64,000 nt of DNA from Dicyema japonicum (taxonomy: Eukaryota; Dicyemida; Rhombozoa; Dicyemidae). Position numbers and translations under genes: made by a program. The notes beneath the pieces were generated by a model, which did not search any database, was not told where the DNA came from, and saw nothing but the letters and a program-made list of their open reading frames with translations. Positions 10,640-21,799 of the stretch are shown one piece after another (position 1 is the stretch's first letter; every line of letters begins with the position of its first letter). The DNA lies in contig RDEW01000009.1 of the NCBI GenBank assembly GCA_011109175.1, positions 348,573-412,572 of the forward strand, given 5' to 3'.

Positions 10640-11010
10640 AACCTTATCATCATAGTTATCAACTCTTAGCCCATGTATATGCTCGATTATCGTGCTCTCT
10701 AAAGTTTTTTTGTGTACGCCCTTGTAGAGACATCCACGTTGAGTCTTTCCATATAGGACTTGTAGCATTTTGTTACTACTCCATCACATGTCAAAACAAT
10801 CGGAATTATTGTCACATTGACCTTGTGCACTTGTGCTAGTTCTCCTGCCAGAAGGTCGTATTTGTGGAGTTTTTCTACTTCAACATGTTTTAGCAGATCT
10901 TGGAAAGTGATCCCTACTTCTATTAGAATTATTTCGTTTTTGGATATATCGTGTACGAACATACCAGGTTTGTTATTTTTAACTTATGCACTGCGCCACC
11001 CGGCCACTAA
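10640..11010 (-). mobile_element. LINE-C C-terminal RT remnant
   Basis: The minus strand reads EVGITFQDLLKHVEVEKLHK, then YDLLAGELAQVHKVNVTIIP, IVLTCDGVVTKCYKSYMERL and NVD. This is the conserved tail after the RT domain of a LINE family in which the element states it works on 'E+EK..KY..L..EL......V.VVPVVLT.DG.VT'. The N-terminal part of a similar element is at 48040-48950. It is truncated, with no catalytic motifs present. Confidence 0.55.
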
Positions 11011-11289
11011 ATTAAAAATGAATTATTTATTTAGAACCCCGGTATCACCGAAAAAGAAGGACAGAAAAACGTCAGACAGTCAGGTAATCTCAGTTCCCGC
11101 AACGTCTGTGGTCTCCCATTGATACCATTATAGTTCGCATGTGTTGTGGGGTGGCATTAAATCCAAATGGTGGTGGACCTTCCAGGACGAAAGCCATGTT
11201 GAAAAGCCGCTTTAGGGAGGTCCGGAGTAATGGCAGATATTATCAGTTTTCAAGAAGTTTTGATAATGTTCTGGTTCTCATTCCGGTTT

Positions 11290-12910
11290 TCTAGTCTTCA
11301 AAACTGGTTTGATGACAGAGTTCTTCCAATCTTGAGAATAATATCGTAGTTAATAAACAGGTTAATTTTTGCGTGAGGTAGCCAATTACGTATTTACTTA
11401 GGTTTTTCAGGTGATTTGACATCTGAGACCTGCTTGTCTGAGAATAGTTTTTGGTAAGGTTCATTTTTCGGTTTACGGGCACGTACTTTGATATTTAGTT
11501 GTTTAGAAAATTTCTGGAAGCTGATCAGCGTAATGTTTCATAAGTAGGCTAGGGTGCATATGACAAATGTGTTCTTGAGAAGAGTTACCGGTTCCATTTG
11601 CATCTTCCAACTCTGATTTAATTTTTTTAATGTTTTCCAAAATTGATGAGATGAACTTTTCCCGTTAAGGCGATTGATCAGATGACACAACATATGATCC
11701 TGATGATCTTTTATGCTCTGGTTGATAGTTTTATTTAGTTGTCTGGTGAATTTCAACTCCGTCGGATGGCATCTTATCATTTGATTTCTTGGTTTATGAG
11801 TGTAAATGTCTGGGAATTGAGAGTAGGTATAAAATTCGTGTATGATGGGAGAGAAATAAATATGTTGTCAGCCCTTTGAATGGCCACACTGATGATTTTT
11901 GCGGCTTCATCTATCGAACTTATATGGGATGATAGTCCTTTAACCAATTCCAGGTCAACGAAGCCAGAGAAGCCGGACCAGTCAAAATTCTTGAAACTTT
12001 TCACTTCGGTCTTCAATGTCCGGCGTCTCCGAAATCCTCTTAACATAAGAAGGATGGGATTATGGTCGCTGGAGAAACCATAATTCACATCCCATGTAGT
12101 AATTCCTGCTAAAGAGGGTGAACATAAGGTTAAATCAGAAGTGCAGCTATCAGTGCTTCTTAAAGGGGTTCTTGTGTGTAATTTAGGGTCATTCAGGATA
12201 ATCATATCAATAAGACCATTTGCGATGATCTCGCCTCGGCTGCCAGAGAATTGTGAAGCAACTCAAACAGGATGTTGGACATTTAGGTCGCCGCATATTA
12301 GAACGTTCTTTAGTACTGAGAGGCGAGGTATGTTTGGAGTGTAGGATTTTGGACATGATCCTTGTGGTGGAATATATAGGTTAATCAAATTGAAAAAGAC
12401 GGGTACAGCTCCATTTTGATGATGATATGCTCCATTGTATCGTCTGAGTCCAAAAGTTCTGAGGTCCGTCCACTCACATCAATGAAAGGTATCCCGTTCT
12501 TTATAATTGTGAGTAGTCCTCCACCTGATCTTCCTCTGACGGTCCTTACGGATAATTGTGTATCCCGGAAAAGAAAGTGTTCGCGTGGAGGATGAGAGCT
12601 TGGATTCCTGGATGAGATCAAGGTCAGCTTGATTTGCGGAGAGGAGAGCTCGAAGTTCCAGAATCTTCCTTTTAATTCATTTGTATTTAGTTGTAGAATT
12701 TTTTACTCTCCACGTGGTTAGGGTTTGTTTCAATGTGTCCACATAGCAGAATCAATAGTCCAGAACAATGATGACACAAGACGGAGTCGGAGGGAACCTT
12801 CAAGTGGTGCGGAAAAGTTGATGGATTTTTTCGTTCCTTTCCGGAATGGGTGACACATTTTTGGATGAGCCACAAGACCACGTTAAGTATATAATCCTTA
12901 GAGCAGTGGT
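11290..12910 (-). mobile_element. LINE-A copy: 2A-like leader, APE endonuclease and start of RT linker
   Basis: Minus-strand order: a leader with LLILLCGHIETNPNHVE (about 12710-12765), resembling the 2A-like LLxxxGDxETNPGP of CR1/L2-type LINEs; an APE-type endonuclease with RDTQLSVRTVRGRSGGGLL (12500-12560); HTRTPLRSTDSCTSDLTL (about 12120-12180); and the terminal GFSSDHNPILL (about 12045-12085), whose SDH is the catalytic His motif. A basic linker follows (TLINQEIK, FTRQLNKTINQSIK, HQFWKTLKKLNQSW). It stops before the RT core. Stops and shifts make it inactive. Confidence 0.75.
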
Positions 12911-13059
12911 TCTTAACGGTGGCGCTGGAACATATTAGGGGAGATTTTTAATTTTTTTTAATTATTGTAAATATTTGCATTAGGTTTTGTAATTCATTTA
13001 TCACCTGCTTTTCTAATTAATTATAATTTTCGTGTGTACTTTTCCCTATCCTACAAGGA

Positions 13060-13115
13060 TGGACTGACAAAGACGGACTGTCTCTGTGTGGGGACATGGA
13101 ATCGAACCCCGGGCA
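13060..13115 (-). repeat. tRNA T-arm-like fragment, possible SINE head
   Basis: The reverse strand reads CCCGGGGTTCGATTCC followed by CATGTCCCCACAC. The GGTTCGATTCC box-B-like core matches a tRNA T loop. No complete cloverleaf can be folded from the flanks. It is probably a tRNA-derived SINE remnant. Confidence 0.35.
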
Positions 13116-13199
13116 TCTAAAGATCACGCAAATAATTATAAACGGGATCAAATGTAAGATTATGAAGGTATCGAAATTCTGGCCACAAAAATCCAACTC

Positions 13200-15545
13200 C
13201 CAAGGTTACGTCTTACTCTGATCAATTCATATCTACCTCCTTCATCATCAGCCACTTGCCCAAAACTTTCGTCGATCAGCTCACTAAAGAACGTTCTTCT
13301 TTGCGTTGACCTAAATACAAAACACTCGCTCTGGCTGAGATGTCAGATGTTAAACAGGCGGGGAGATATACTAATCGAAGACTTGTAAACCTTTTGTATC
13401 CTAAACGATCAATCTTTCACACAAGAACCCCCTCAAACAAAATAATAATCTGTCATCCCCTGACGTTTCAATCGCGTCTCCCAATCTTGCTTTTCAATTT
13501 CATGGAGCGTGAAATACGAAACTATGAGTTATCACAATTCGATCATTTTACAAATTAAAACAAAATCAAATTATCGAAGGTCACTCTCTACTTTGATAAA
13601 TTATATTATTGCTGACTATCCAAGATTTGCGAGCGATATTGACATGCAGATTAAGTTATCAACAATACATGCTGCCTCATCTCTAAACAACATTATAAAG
13701 GAGTTCTTTTCGTTCATTCAAGAAGCTAGAAAATTATTTATACAATGGGAAGACAACCGACAAACAGGCGATTCAATTCAACAGCCAAACATTTAGTCAA
13801 AGAAAGAAACTATTTAAAGAAAAAGAATACCGTCGAGGAGGATTAATAAGAATTCGTACTCTAAACAGGAGATTAACAAATATATCAGTAATACAAACGA
13901 GAAACGCAGGACAGAACTATAAAAAGTCCTAACAGAAAATCCGTCAGTACAGAAGGTCTGGAACAAAATCAAGTCTATCAAAGCGTTTTTTGATGAACCG
14001 CAAAATGGGATATCATTACAACCAAACACCTTAATGAAATACTAAGCTTCCATAGCACATAAAATACTATGCTTCCATACTACTCCAAAGAACACCAAGT
14101 ACTCTTAAACAGAATAAAACCGAAAAGATCATACGTGTGGACCATATTTTCGACAAAGGACGTCCAGTGGGCAATATCAAAAGCCCTATGTCCAGACAAT
14201 ATTTCTACAACAGAACTAAAGCATCTAGGACCACTTGCTTTAGATTTAATTGCTTACATATTCACAATATCAATAAATATGAACATTATTCCGGATGTCT
14301 GGAAGAGATCATACATCAAACCGATCTTGAAGCCTGGAAAATCCGAAAATGACCCCTCTTCCTACAGACCAATCTCGATCCTATGTTCACTTTCCCGAAT
14401 ACTCGAAAGATAGTTCTTGAAAATATCAAAGACTACATCTTGCTCTCTCCTTTCTAACATGGATTCCGGGCTAAACAATCCACAGCATCATACTTAACGT
14501 CCCTGTGCCAGTTCATTGCGGAGGGACTCAATTCCACTAAACCACACCAACGAACAGTCTTGGTCTCTGTTAATATAACAAATGCTTTCGACAGTCTCAA
14601 GTAAACTCCTTACTGAGAAAATTTACGATACATGCATCCACCCAAACATAAAACAATGGATTGCCAACTTCTTAAGTGGGAGACGTGGACAAATGATTTG
14701 CAATAACATAAAGTCAAAATTCCATCTCCTACCAAATGGAGTCCCTCAAGGATCTCCACTATTGCCAGCCCTTTTTAACCTGTACATCAATGACATTCCG
14801 AAACCGCACTACGAAAATTGTCTTCTACTATCATACGAGGACGACATCATTATCGCTGCAAAGGACAAAAAGTACCAAACTGCTACCACGATGACTCAGA
14901 ATATGCTTAACAATTTAACTTTTTGGCTCAATAAACTCCTTGAAGCTTTCCCTACAAAATCCTATAATTATTATTATGGCACTTTAACGAAAGCCCCGCA
15001 TGTGCAACACTCAAAGAAACAATATTTATAGTTAGTCTTTTCCTATAAATTCCTATACTACCCTATTTACAATGTCCAAGAGGCACTATTCATTGAAACC
15101 TAACATTTCTCTCAATAACACAGTAATTTCCATCAATTACATACCAAATATTCTTGGAGTGACACTCGACCAGGGACTCTCTTTCGCAAAAGCATGTGGA
15201 TATCCGGGTAACGACAGCACTGAATATGATGACGATATTAAAAGTCGTTACCAAAGTTCTCAGAAGTGACGCTGGATGCTTTCAGATGATCTACAAACAA
15301 TTTGTCTAGCCTACGTTGCTCTATGCAAGTGAGGCTTGGTCTTTGTTTGTTTTAAGAACATCGACAATCAAATATTCAAAAGGCCGCAAAGACTATTATC
15401 GGCCCAACATTCTCCCCTATATCTACATAAGATCTTTTCATCCAAAAACAAAGAATTCTCATCAGAGAGCAAGGATCACTTAGTTAGTTAAGAACTTTAT
15501 TCTTATAACCCAGTGATTCTGAGACAATAATAATAATAAATTTAT
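13200..15545 (+). mobile_element. LINE-A copy with endonuclease end, RT core and intact 3' stem-loop tail
   Basis: Plus-strand order: a degraded endonuclease (HTRTPSNK near 13420); a linker; then RT blocks LKPGKSENDPSSYRPISILC (about 14330-14390), KIYDTCIHPNIKQWIANFLS and GRRGQ (14615-14690), LPNGVPQGSPLLPALFNLYI (14728-14785), LSYEDDIIIAAKD (catalytic box altered from YADD to YEDD, 14828-14866), and a thumb-like SLNNTVISINYIPNILGVTL. The 3' end has stem arms GGATCACT (15473-15480) and AGTGATTC (15512-15519), then an (AATA)n tail. There are several frame breaks. It belongs to the CR1/Jockey-like LINEs with APE endonuclease. Confidence 0.8.
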
Positions 15546-16090
15546 TTACTGATATATTTATAAATATTTTCTAATTGAAAAGATTCTCTACCAGAAAGAA
15601 AATCCTTCATCCACAAAAGTGCCTTACTTCCAACATTTAAATTCGATAGAGTCTTTAACAATCTAGCTAGCCAAGCGCTATCAAAAGCCTTTGATATGTC
15701 AAAACATACGGCTGTAAGACATTCTTTATTTTTTTAGCAATACATATAAAGTTCCATAATACTGAAAAACAATCTCCAGTCCTTCTATTAGGGCAAAAAC
15801 CTCACTGATCATCGAGAAAAAAATTTTTACCTTCAATATACTTTGATAATCTGTTGAAAATAATTTTTTCTATGATTTTTGAGATACTACATATCAGGCT
15901 TATTGGCCTATAGTTTTCTGGATTTAAACTAAATTTTCCCTTCTTCGGGATCATCCGTACAAACGACTTTTTCCACGTTAAAGGAACTTCTTTCACGTTG
16001 AGAACACCACGAGGAATTAAATAATGGCATTCCAGCATTTTTGAGAACTGTTAATGAGACAAAATCCCGTCCTAGTGCTTTCTTCTTGCA
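15546..16090 (-). mobile_element. LINE-B RT fragment
   Basis: The minus strand reads VRMIPKKGKFSLNPENYRPI then SLICSISKIIEKIIF, a degenerate GF..N..T block, then CFDISKAFDSAWLARLLKTL and LWMKDFLSGRESFQ. These are RT blocks 1-3 in correct order; FDISKAFD holds the first catalytic aspartate. At least two frame breaks; truncated at both ends. Confidence 0.7.
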
Positions 16091-16590
16091 TCCATTATTA
16101 ATAAATAATTAAGCACTACCGCGTTGCCATAAGCACGTAAGATGCCTAGGGTTTCGCTCGTGCAGAACACACACTTTATTTAAGTAAAGAACAGTTATTA
16201 TAACTAATCGTAGAGGGAGAAGCAAGGAATGCTCTTCACTTCTTTGTTTTTTCTTTTCTTGCGTGTATGTCCTTTTAACTATCCAGTTCCTTAGTGAATC
16301 TCCACTGATGACGGCGTCACTCGTTGCATCCATTAATAGGAAAAATTATCTCCTCCATAGTAATCGTTCAACGCAAAGGCCCCTCCATAAGCGAGGATGG
16401 CTCCTTATCAAGAAAAACAGTTTGTATGTCTCCGGGAATAATTAACAGAGGATCCGATTCTTGTACCTCTGCAAGTTGTTGTCATAAGACATCTGGAACT
16501 TTTTCTTTCTGGATCCGAGAGCCGTCATGAGTCTTGAGATTTATCTCTTTACCTTTCCTTCCAAAGAAAATTCAAAACCGAAAAAACTTT
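16091..16590. other. Stretch without confident gene call
   Basis: Both strands have short open frames (for example MDATSDAVISGDSLRNWIVK on the minus strand at about 16275-16333) with no family I recognise. The position between two LINE-B fragments suggests retroelement untranslated or LTR-like sequence, but no terminal repeats were found. Confidence 0.3.
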
Positions 16591-16591
16591 A

Positions 16592-17550
16592 TTACAAAAC
16601 CGTCTTCAGCACATTTTCTCCAATGCGCCGTCCCGTTAGGAAGTCCCTTAACCATATGAGAAGTTGTTTTTGAATATCTGCAGCCCCAAGCCTTGACCGG
16701 AGAGCTTCATGCCACATGCTATCGAAGGCCTTAGATAGGTCCAGACATACCATGTTTACTTGTCTCTTGAATCTTGATACTTTCAGTACTTCCAAATGAA
16801 TTTGGTGGATCCTATTATGCAAGATTTTCCGGGCCTTAAGTCCCATTGTTCCGCGAGGAGGAAATCGCTCTCCTCTATATGCCTACTCAGCTCAATAATC
16901 TTGGAGATCAATCATATGAGGCTGATCGACTTATAGTTGAGAGGGTCCCTCTCCGACTTTCCTGATTTTAAAATCACTTTTTTTAAACCATATGATTTAT
17001 GGTTTTCAAAGAGAATTCTTAACTTTAACAACTTTTATTAACAAGGAAATCAAAGAGAATATTATTTGGCTTCTCACCGCAAGTCCTGCAATCGCTTGGA
17101 CTCTTCTCTGCACTCTCAGACCCCTCATATCGTTCATTCTATGCTGCAACATAAGAATCAATGTTGGTATCTCTTTTTAGGAAGTTTCCCATCCTTTTTT
17201 CTGCTGCATCTCTGATCGACAATACTAGCAAATTTTTATCTTCATTTAGCTTCTCGTCGAGCCTTTTGAGAAGGGCAATCTTGATCCCTGTTCTCCTCGA
17301 TTTTTCAAGAAGCAAGATAAAACGTTCTTTGTTTGCAGTGCAATATCATCCTTCAAGTCCATAGAGGAGTGATGGAATCATCGTAAATGAAAAAATAAAT
17401 AAAAACATATCCGTTCGAGTCTCAATTTCCTCATACACAATTCGCATGAAAAAAAGGACCTGCGATCTTGGGAGAACGTAGACAGCAAGGACAGTTTCGT
17501 CAAAGACGGCACCTAAAACTCGTCGAAAATCCAATGAAGTCTCACCCAAA
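16592..17550 (-). mobile_element. Second LINE-B fragment(s), RT core and tail
   Basis: The minus strand has a degenerate block before LRPGKSCIIGS, then VNMVCLDLSKAFDSMWHEAL and RSRLGAADIQKQLLIWLRDF, LTGRR (16650-16770), matching the LINE-B copy at 25740-27890. Further upstream on the same strand, 16990-17550 holds sequence like the post-RT tail (SLLYGLEG, RRTRIKIALLKRLDEK-type). Block order therefore implies two truncated copies end to end. Inactive. Confidence 0.55.
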
Positions 17551-17559
17551 ATATCAGAG

Positions 17560-17970
17560 AAGGAATATTCAGAAATATCTGAGATTATGTCACGACTAAA
17601 CCATCTGTACTCGATTGCGCAGGTGGATCTAATGGAGACAGTGACCTTGGATTTGAAACAGCAAGATCACACAAATGTTCGAAGCAAGGCCTAAAAATAG
17701 TGTTAGTGAATGCCCGATCCTTAGGGATGAGGCATAATGAACTAGCACTACTTGCGTGGGTGGGCCTCCAAAATCGACATCTTGGTGGTCAATGAGACGA
17801 AACTAAAGAAAGCGAAGAGTTATATAATGAAGGGATATAATTCCATGCACGTTTTATAAAAAGCTGAGCAGTTGCTGGTATGGAAATGTCTATTTTCTAC
17901 CGGGACTCCCTTAGAATTCTTAATCCAAAGGTCGTTTGTGATGTATTATGTGAATTTGTAACTATGGTAA
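17560..17970 (+). mobile_element. LINE APE endonuclease, N-terminal fragment
   Basis: The plus strand reads LKIVLVNARSLGMRHNELAL, then (after a shift) SKIDILVVNETKLKKAKSYI. The N-A-R-S-L and NETKL blocks are endonuclease motifs I and II; the Glu of NETK is catalytic in the family. It breaks down after about 130 codons. Confidence 0.6.
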
Positions 17971-18119
17971 CTCAGACTAATAAAGACGCTGTGATTAGTC
18001 TAAATAAAAAAACAGAGATGGTTAAGTGGATTGTCTGTAACTCTTTCTAAGAGTATAAGAGCCTGTGAGTATACCACTAATTAGCTATTTCAAGCGATTC
18101 TAATTATTTTGAGTTTAGT

Positions 18120-19310
18120 CTTTTTTCTCAACATTGAATAACAAAGACTCAATTTGCGAGGTGCTTGACGATTTTTCAAAATCTTTTGAAACGTTTGTTT
18201 CAAATTTACAATGGATTCCGGTTCACATGGGTCCTTGTTAGGTTTTATAATAGGACCACGATATTCAGAGGATCTCAGCTCCTCTTAATATTTGGTACCT
18301 CGATGACAGAACAATTGGTGAGGACGCCCCGATTATCGATGCTTTGGAAATCACGATTCCTGCTCTGTTAGAATATGCGGAAGACAGAGATCATAAATGT
18401 TAGCTTTCTATCGGACGAGTTTTTTAATGTCCAAACCCGCCTTGAGGCCTTGTTCCCTGATGCGAAGTCGAGTCTTCTGGCACTGTTCTCCTAGGATGCC
18501 CTCAATTCTTACCCAAGATAAAAAAATTTATAAGGAAAAAGGTCGGACTCGATCCGCTAATGACGGAAAGGCTTAAAACTCTCGAAGAACATACCGAATT
18601 CTTCTCAATGAAAATAACATTTTTGTTCCCAAGATGAATTTCTCATTACGGAGTTCCCCTTGATTCCATGACTCTGATTCTCTCAAATCTATGGAGGACC
18701 TTATCAGACAGATGACTGAAGAAATCGTCAATATCAATTTTGACAGCACTGGCTGGTCCCAAGAAAAGCTCCCGATAAGGTTTGGGGGAATTGGTTTGAG
18801 GTCTCATGCCGATTTGGCCATTCCATGCTACCTGTCATCCCTCGCAAGCTGTAGTGCCTTGCTCAACTTTTTTTTACATTCCTGCCACGAATTGAATTTG
18901 AATCCTGTATTTGACGTGGTTTTGCAGCAGTGGACAGCAAACGAATTCGTTGCTCCAAAGAACTTTAACTTTCAAAATGACTGGGATGAACTTTGTGAAA
19001 AAAACTAAATAAACTTGGAAGGTCCACGGATACCCATCGTCGCAGATGTCTGATTGCTACGTCTGCTGAGAATTCTGGGTCCTGGATCAATGCCTTCGCG
19101 ATATGGGCAGTTGGTACTATGCTTGACGGGAATACAATCCTCGTTGGAGTTGCTCTTCGGCTAGGCCTTGACATCTGCTTGGAACACCAATGCTGATGTG
19201 ATAGTTGACACAAAACGCGACTGTCATGAGGGCTATCGAGGACGCCGGGTTTACTTGCCTTCTGAACCTGTCGTTCTTGAGAGAGGGGAAATTTAAAGGA
19301 TTTCATCTAG
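18120..19310 (+). mobile_element. LINE-D copy 3, RT and C-terminal part, broken
   Basis: YLDDRTIGEDAPIIDALE (about 18298-18345) carries the YxDD box. Downstream, IRFGGIGLRSHADLAIPCYL (about 18775-18835) is the characteristic GGxGLRSxxDLAxPxYLSS block of this family, followed by the remnant of the Cys/His knuckle (RLGLDICLEHQC, about 19150-19190). The PD-(D/E)XK domain seen at 23040-23540 is missing or unrecognisable. Duplicated HSBP1 block A2 starts shortly after. Confidence 0.65.
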
Positions 19311-19360
19311 CGTGAAATTTTTTCGGATTTTTGACAAATGTGCCTTGAAGAGTTTCTAGT

Positions 19361-19945
19361 TAGATTTTGAATCATCGAATATTATTAATAATGATTCTAC
19401 CTGCTTTTTAAAACTTAATAATGCTGAAGAACCAAATTTAAGTGAGTAAATTACTAAACCCAACCAATACACTAAAAACCAAAGATTTTCTAGCATATAA
19501 AAAATTATAAATTAATGGTATAATTAAACCGCAAAAATAATAACACAAAAATAAATCAAAGAACGAAACGAGACAAAAAACGAAAGTAATAATTAATCGT
19601 TAGTGGAATTAATTTCAGTCTGAGTTTGATCCATCATTTCATTGATATTTTGGTCCATCTCATCAATTCTATCTCCGATTTGTTCGACTAATATGTACGA
19701 AAAAATTACTCTTTGCAAGTATATCATCGGACATCGTCTGGAATTTAGCCTGTAGATTCGCCAAGAGTTCTTGGATCTGACATATCATATCAATCTTACT
19801 TCTTCAGCATCCTCAGTAGCTTTACGGGTTTCATAATCAATGTCAGACTGATTAGTAGCTTCCATCAATACCACACTATTATTTAGTTATTTAAATTATT
19901 TTTTAATATTTTGAGATGTTATTAAATTATTTATTATTAAGAAAT
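19361..19945. repeat. Duplicated block A2 (HSBP1 gene plus flanks)
   Basis: Direct repeat of 7241-7805, about 90 per cent identical by eye with a few short indels outside exons. Splice positions are conserved. The blocks are 12 kb apart with LINE debris between them. Confidence 0.85.
19593..19865 (-). CDS. HSBP1: Heat shock factor-binding protein 1 homolog, copy 2
   Basis: Exon layout is identical to copy 1, with introns of 23 nt (19777-19799) and 22 nt (19688-19709). The 75-residue product begins MEATNQSDIDYETRKATEDA and has the core IQELLANLQAKFQTMSDDIL and KIEQIGDRIDEMDQNINEMM. FQTMSD and the acidic residue after RID agree with vertebrate HSBP1, so this copy is the better match to the family. 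It should act as a coiled-coil HSF1-binding regulator. No stops or frameshifts. The copies differ at 11 amino acids but only about 4 silent positions, which fits relaxed or changed selection on one of them. Two intact genes are more likely than a gene plus pseudogene. Confidence 0.87.
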
Positions 19946-20149
19946 TTCCATGTATGGAAGATGCAAAGAAGAATTTTATGTTTAAATTGAGAGTTAAATC
20001 AGTTCCCAAAGATGGAAGGAAATCTACACAGAAGATTCTATATAAGTTGCTTAAATTGATGTTCTTACTACATTAAATGCAGTGATATCAAATTACGCGT
20101 CATCATCTCCGCCAACGGACTAATGAGATTACTGACATTATTTATGCTG

Positions 20150-20573
20150 CACAATAAGCATATGACATTATTATGCTGCACAATACACAGAGGTCCTTGT
20201 GAGAGTTGGAAAAACCTACTCAAGAAATTTTGAAACAAACACAGGCACTCCTCAAGGAGACTGACTCTCTCCGATACTATTCACAATATACTTGGAGGCA
20301 GCTATGAGGGAACTGAGACCATCATACCAAGGAAAAATAGAAGTGATTTATGCTGATAATGTCGACCTAATCTCCGAAGACAAATAACTCCTGGAACATG
20401 GTACTAGAAAAAGTACCAGATATACTTGGGAAATGGTTTCTCACCGTGAACAGAGAAAAAACAGAACGGACGGAAATAAGACGAATGAATAACTCACTCG
20501 AAGAAATGGAGACACACAAAGAAACTTGGCTCCTTATTAGGAGATAGTGAAGATATCATACTGAGAAAGGATA
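20150..20573 (+). mobile_element. LINE-E RT fragment
   Basis: The plus strand holds AMRELRPSYQGKIEVIYADN followed by VDLISED (YADD box altered to YADN), a KWFLTVNREKTERTEIRR segment and LGSLLGDSEDI-like coding. These are the same blocks as in the minus-strand LINE-E at 47173-47618 (IIYADDIDFVSEN, KLGSLLGDSEDM). Broken by stops. Confidence 0.6.
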
Positions 20574-20817
20574 ATTCACTTGTATTATTTAAATTTAAAA
20601 ATTTAAATAATTAAGCCTTTGCAGATAGGATTGCGTATACCATCCCCACGTATACGGCTATCCCGACTCGTTTCCTTAGCCAGAACTTTTTTCTTTTTTT
20701 CGGCTCTTCTAGTTTCCCTCCTATTTCTTTCAGAAAAACCCAGTGAGGGATCTTACGGCTCCCGAGTATTCTATGGCCACTGATGTGAATCGGTGTCGGT
20801 CTCCAAGGTTCGGCAAA
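20574..20817 (-). repeat. Inverted copy of a LINE-D 3' end
   Basis: This segment is the reverse complement of 23336-23571. Shared phrases include GATAATTCACTTGTATTATT, the palindromic AAATTTAAAAATTTAAA region and GCCTTTGCAGATAGGATTGC. Together they form an inverted repeat around the hAT fragment and LINE-D copy 2. Confidence 0.85.
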
Positions 20818-21680
20818 TAAAAAAATTGTGTTTTTGCGTTCAAATGGATGAGAGCTCAGATATTAAAGGAAGATGCAGCTCCTTGTTTTAGTTTGATATA
20901 TGAACGATGAACCCATTTTTGAAGATTTTCTTTGCTGCAAAGAGTTGAAAAACAAAAAGATATGACATTTTCAATCTTATAAATTCATACTTGAGGATAT
21001 AAAGTTGGATTGGAATGTATGTGTGGGTATCTTCATTGATGGTACTCCAGCAATGACTGGGAAATTTAAAGGCTTTGTTTCTATTACGAAAAATAAGAAT
21101 CCGAACATTATTCACACCCATTGTTTTCTTCATCGCGAGGCACTCGTCGCAAAAACTATTGGACATGAACTTAAATATGCTTTGGACATGGTTGTAAAAA
21201 TAATTAATTACATCAAATGAGGCCGTTGAAATTGCGACAGTTCTCGAAAATGAAAATGCAGAACATTCAGTTTTGATTTTGCATAATGAAGTAAGATGGT
21301 TTTCAAAGGGAAACATGTTAATTCGTTTCTATGAATTAAGACACGAATTGTTCGATTTATTGAATGCCTCAATGATGAATGTTGGTGTTGCAATTAGCAT
21401 ACCTCGCCGATATTTTTCATGGACTCAATGTTCTCAATAGCAGCATGCAAAGAAGAAATGAAAATCTATTGAGTTGCGCGGACAAAATGGCTACTTTTCT
21501 GAAAAAAACTACAAATATGGAAACGACAGAAACGACGAATGGAAACTTGGAAATGTCCCCTCATGTGCAAGAAAAAAATTTAAAGAAATTGTTCCACAAA
21601 TTGTAGACCGGAGTCTCTATTTACATGTACGAATAATTATTTTCCACTCATATCAGTTGAACTCTATGATTGGGTGAGGA
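20818..21680 (+). pseudogene. hAT-superfamily (ZBED5/SCAND3-like) transposase, middle part, broken
   Basis: The plus strand has a first catalytic-region piece near 20840, then GIFIDGTPAMTGKFKGFVSI (21030-21090), NPNIIHTHCFLHREALVAKT (21100-21165; the CxxH motif of hAT), and LKYALDMVVKIINYIK. A degraded LLHTEVRWLSKGxxL equivalent follows at 21270-21320. Stops and shifts separate the pieces. Its missing C-terminal block resembles the separate remnant at 490-1160. Inverted repeats and 8-bp duplication were not found. Confidence 0.75.
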
Positions 21681-21799
21681 ATCCTTTTGCTGAGTACGAA
21701 ATAACTGGAACGAGCTATCATTAAAAGAGGAAGAAGAACTTGCGTAATAACGAAAGAAGAACAGAATGTTAAAAATGGAAAATTTACAGCTTGATATTG

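Noticed and set aside
10817-11122. 101-codon plus-strand open frame
   Set aside because: Antisense to the LINE-C tail with EVGITF and VLTCDGVVT motifs; no motif of its own.
16100-16590. Solo LTR of a retrotransposon
   Set aside because: AACACACACTTTATTT-like wording suggested an LTR, but no TG...CA ends, duplication or second copy was found.
20888-21316. 142-codon minus-strand open frame
   Set aside because: The plus strand carries hAT transposase motifs (DGTPAMTGK, HCFLHREALVAKT); the minus frame is a shadow.
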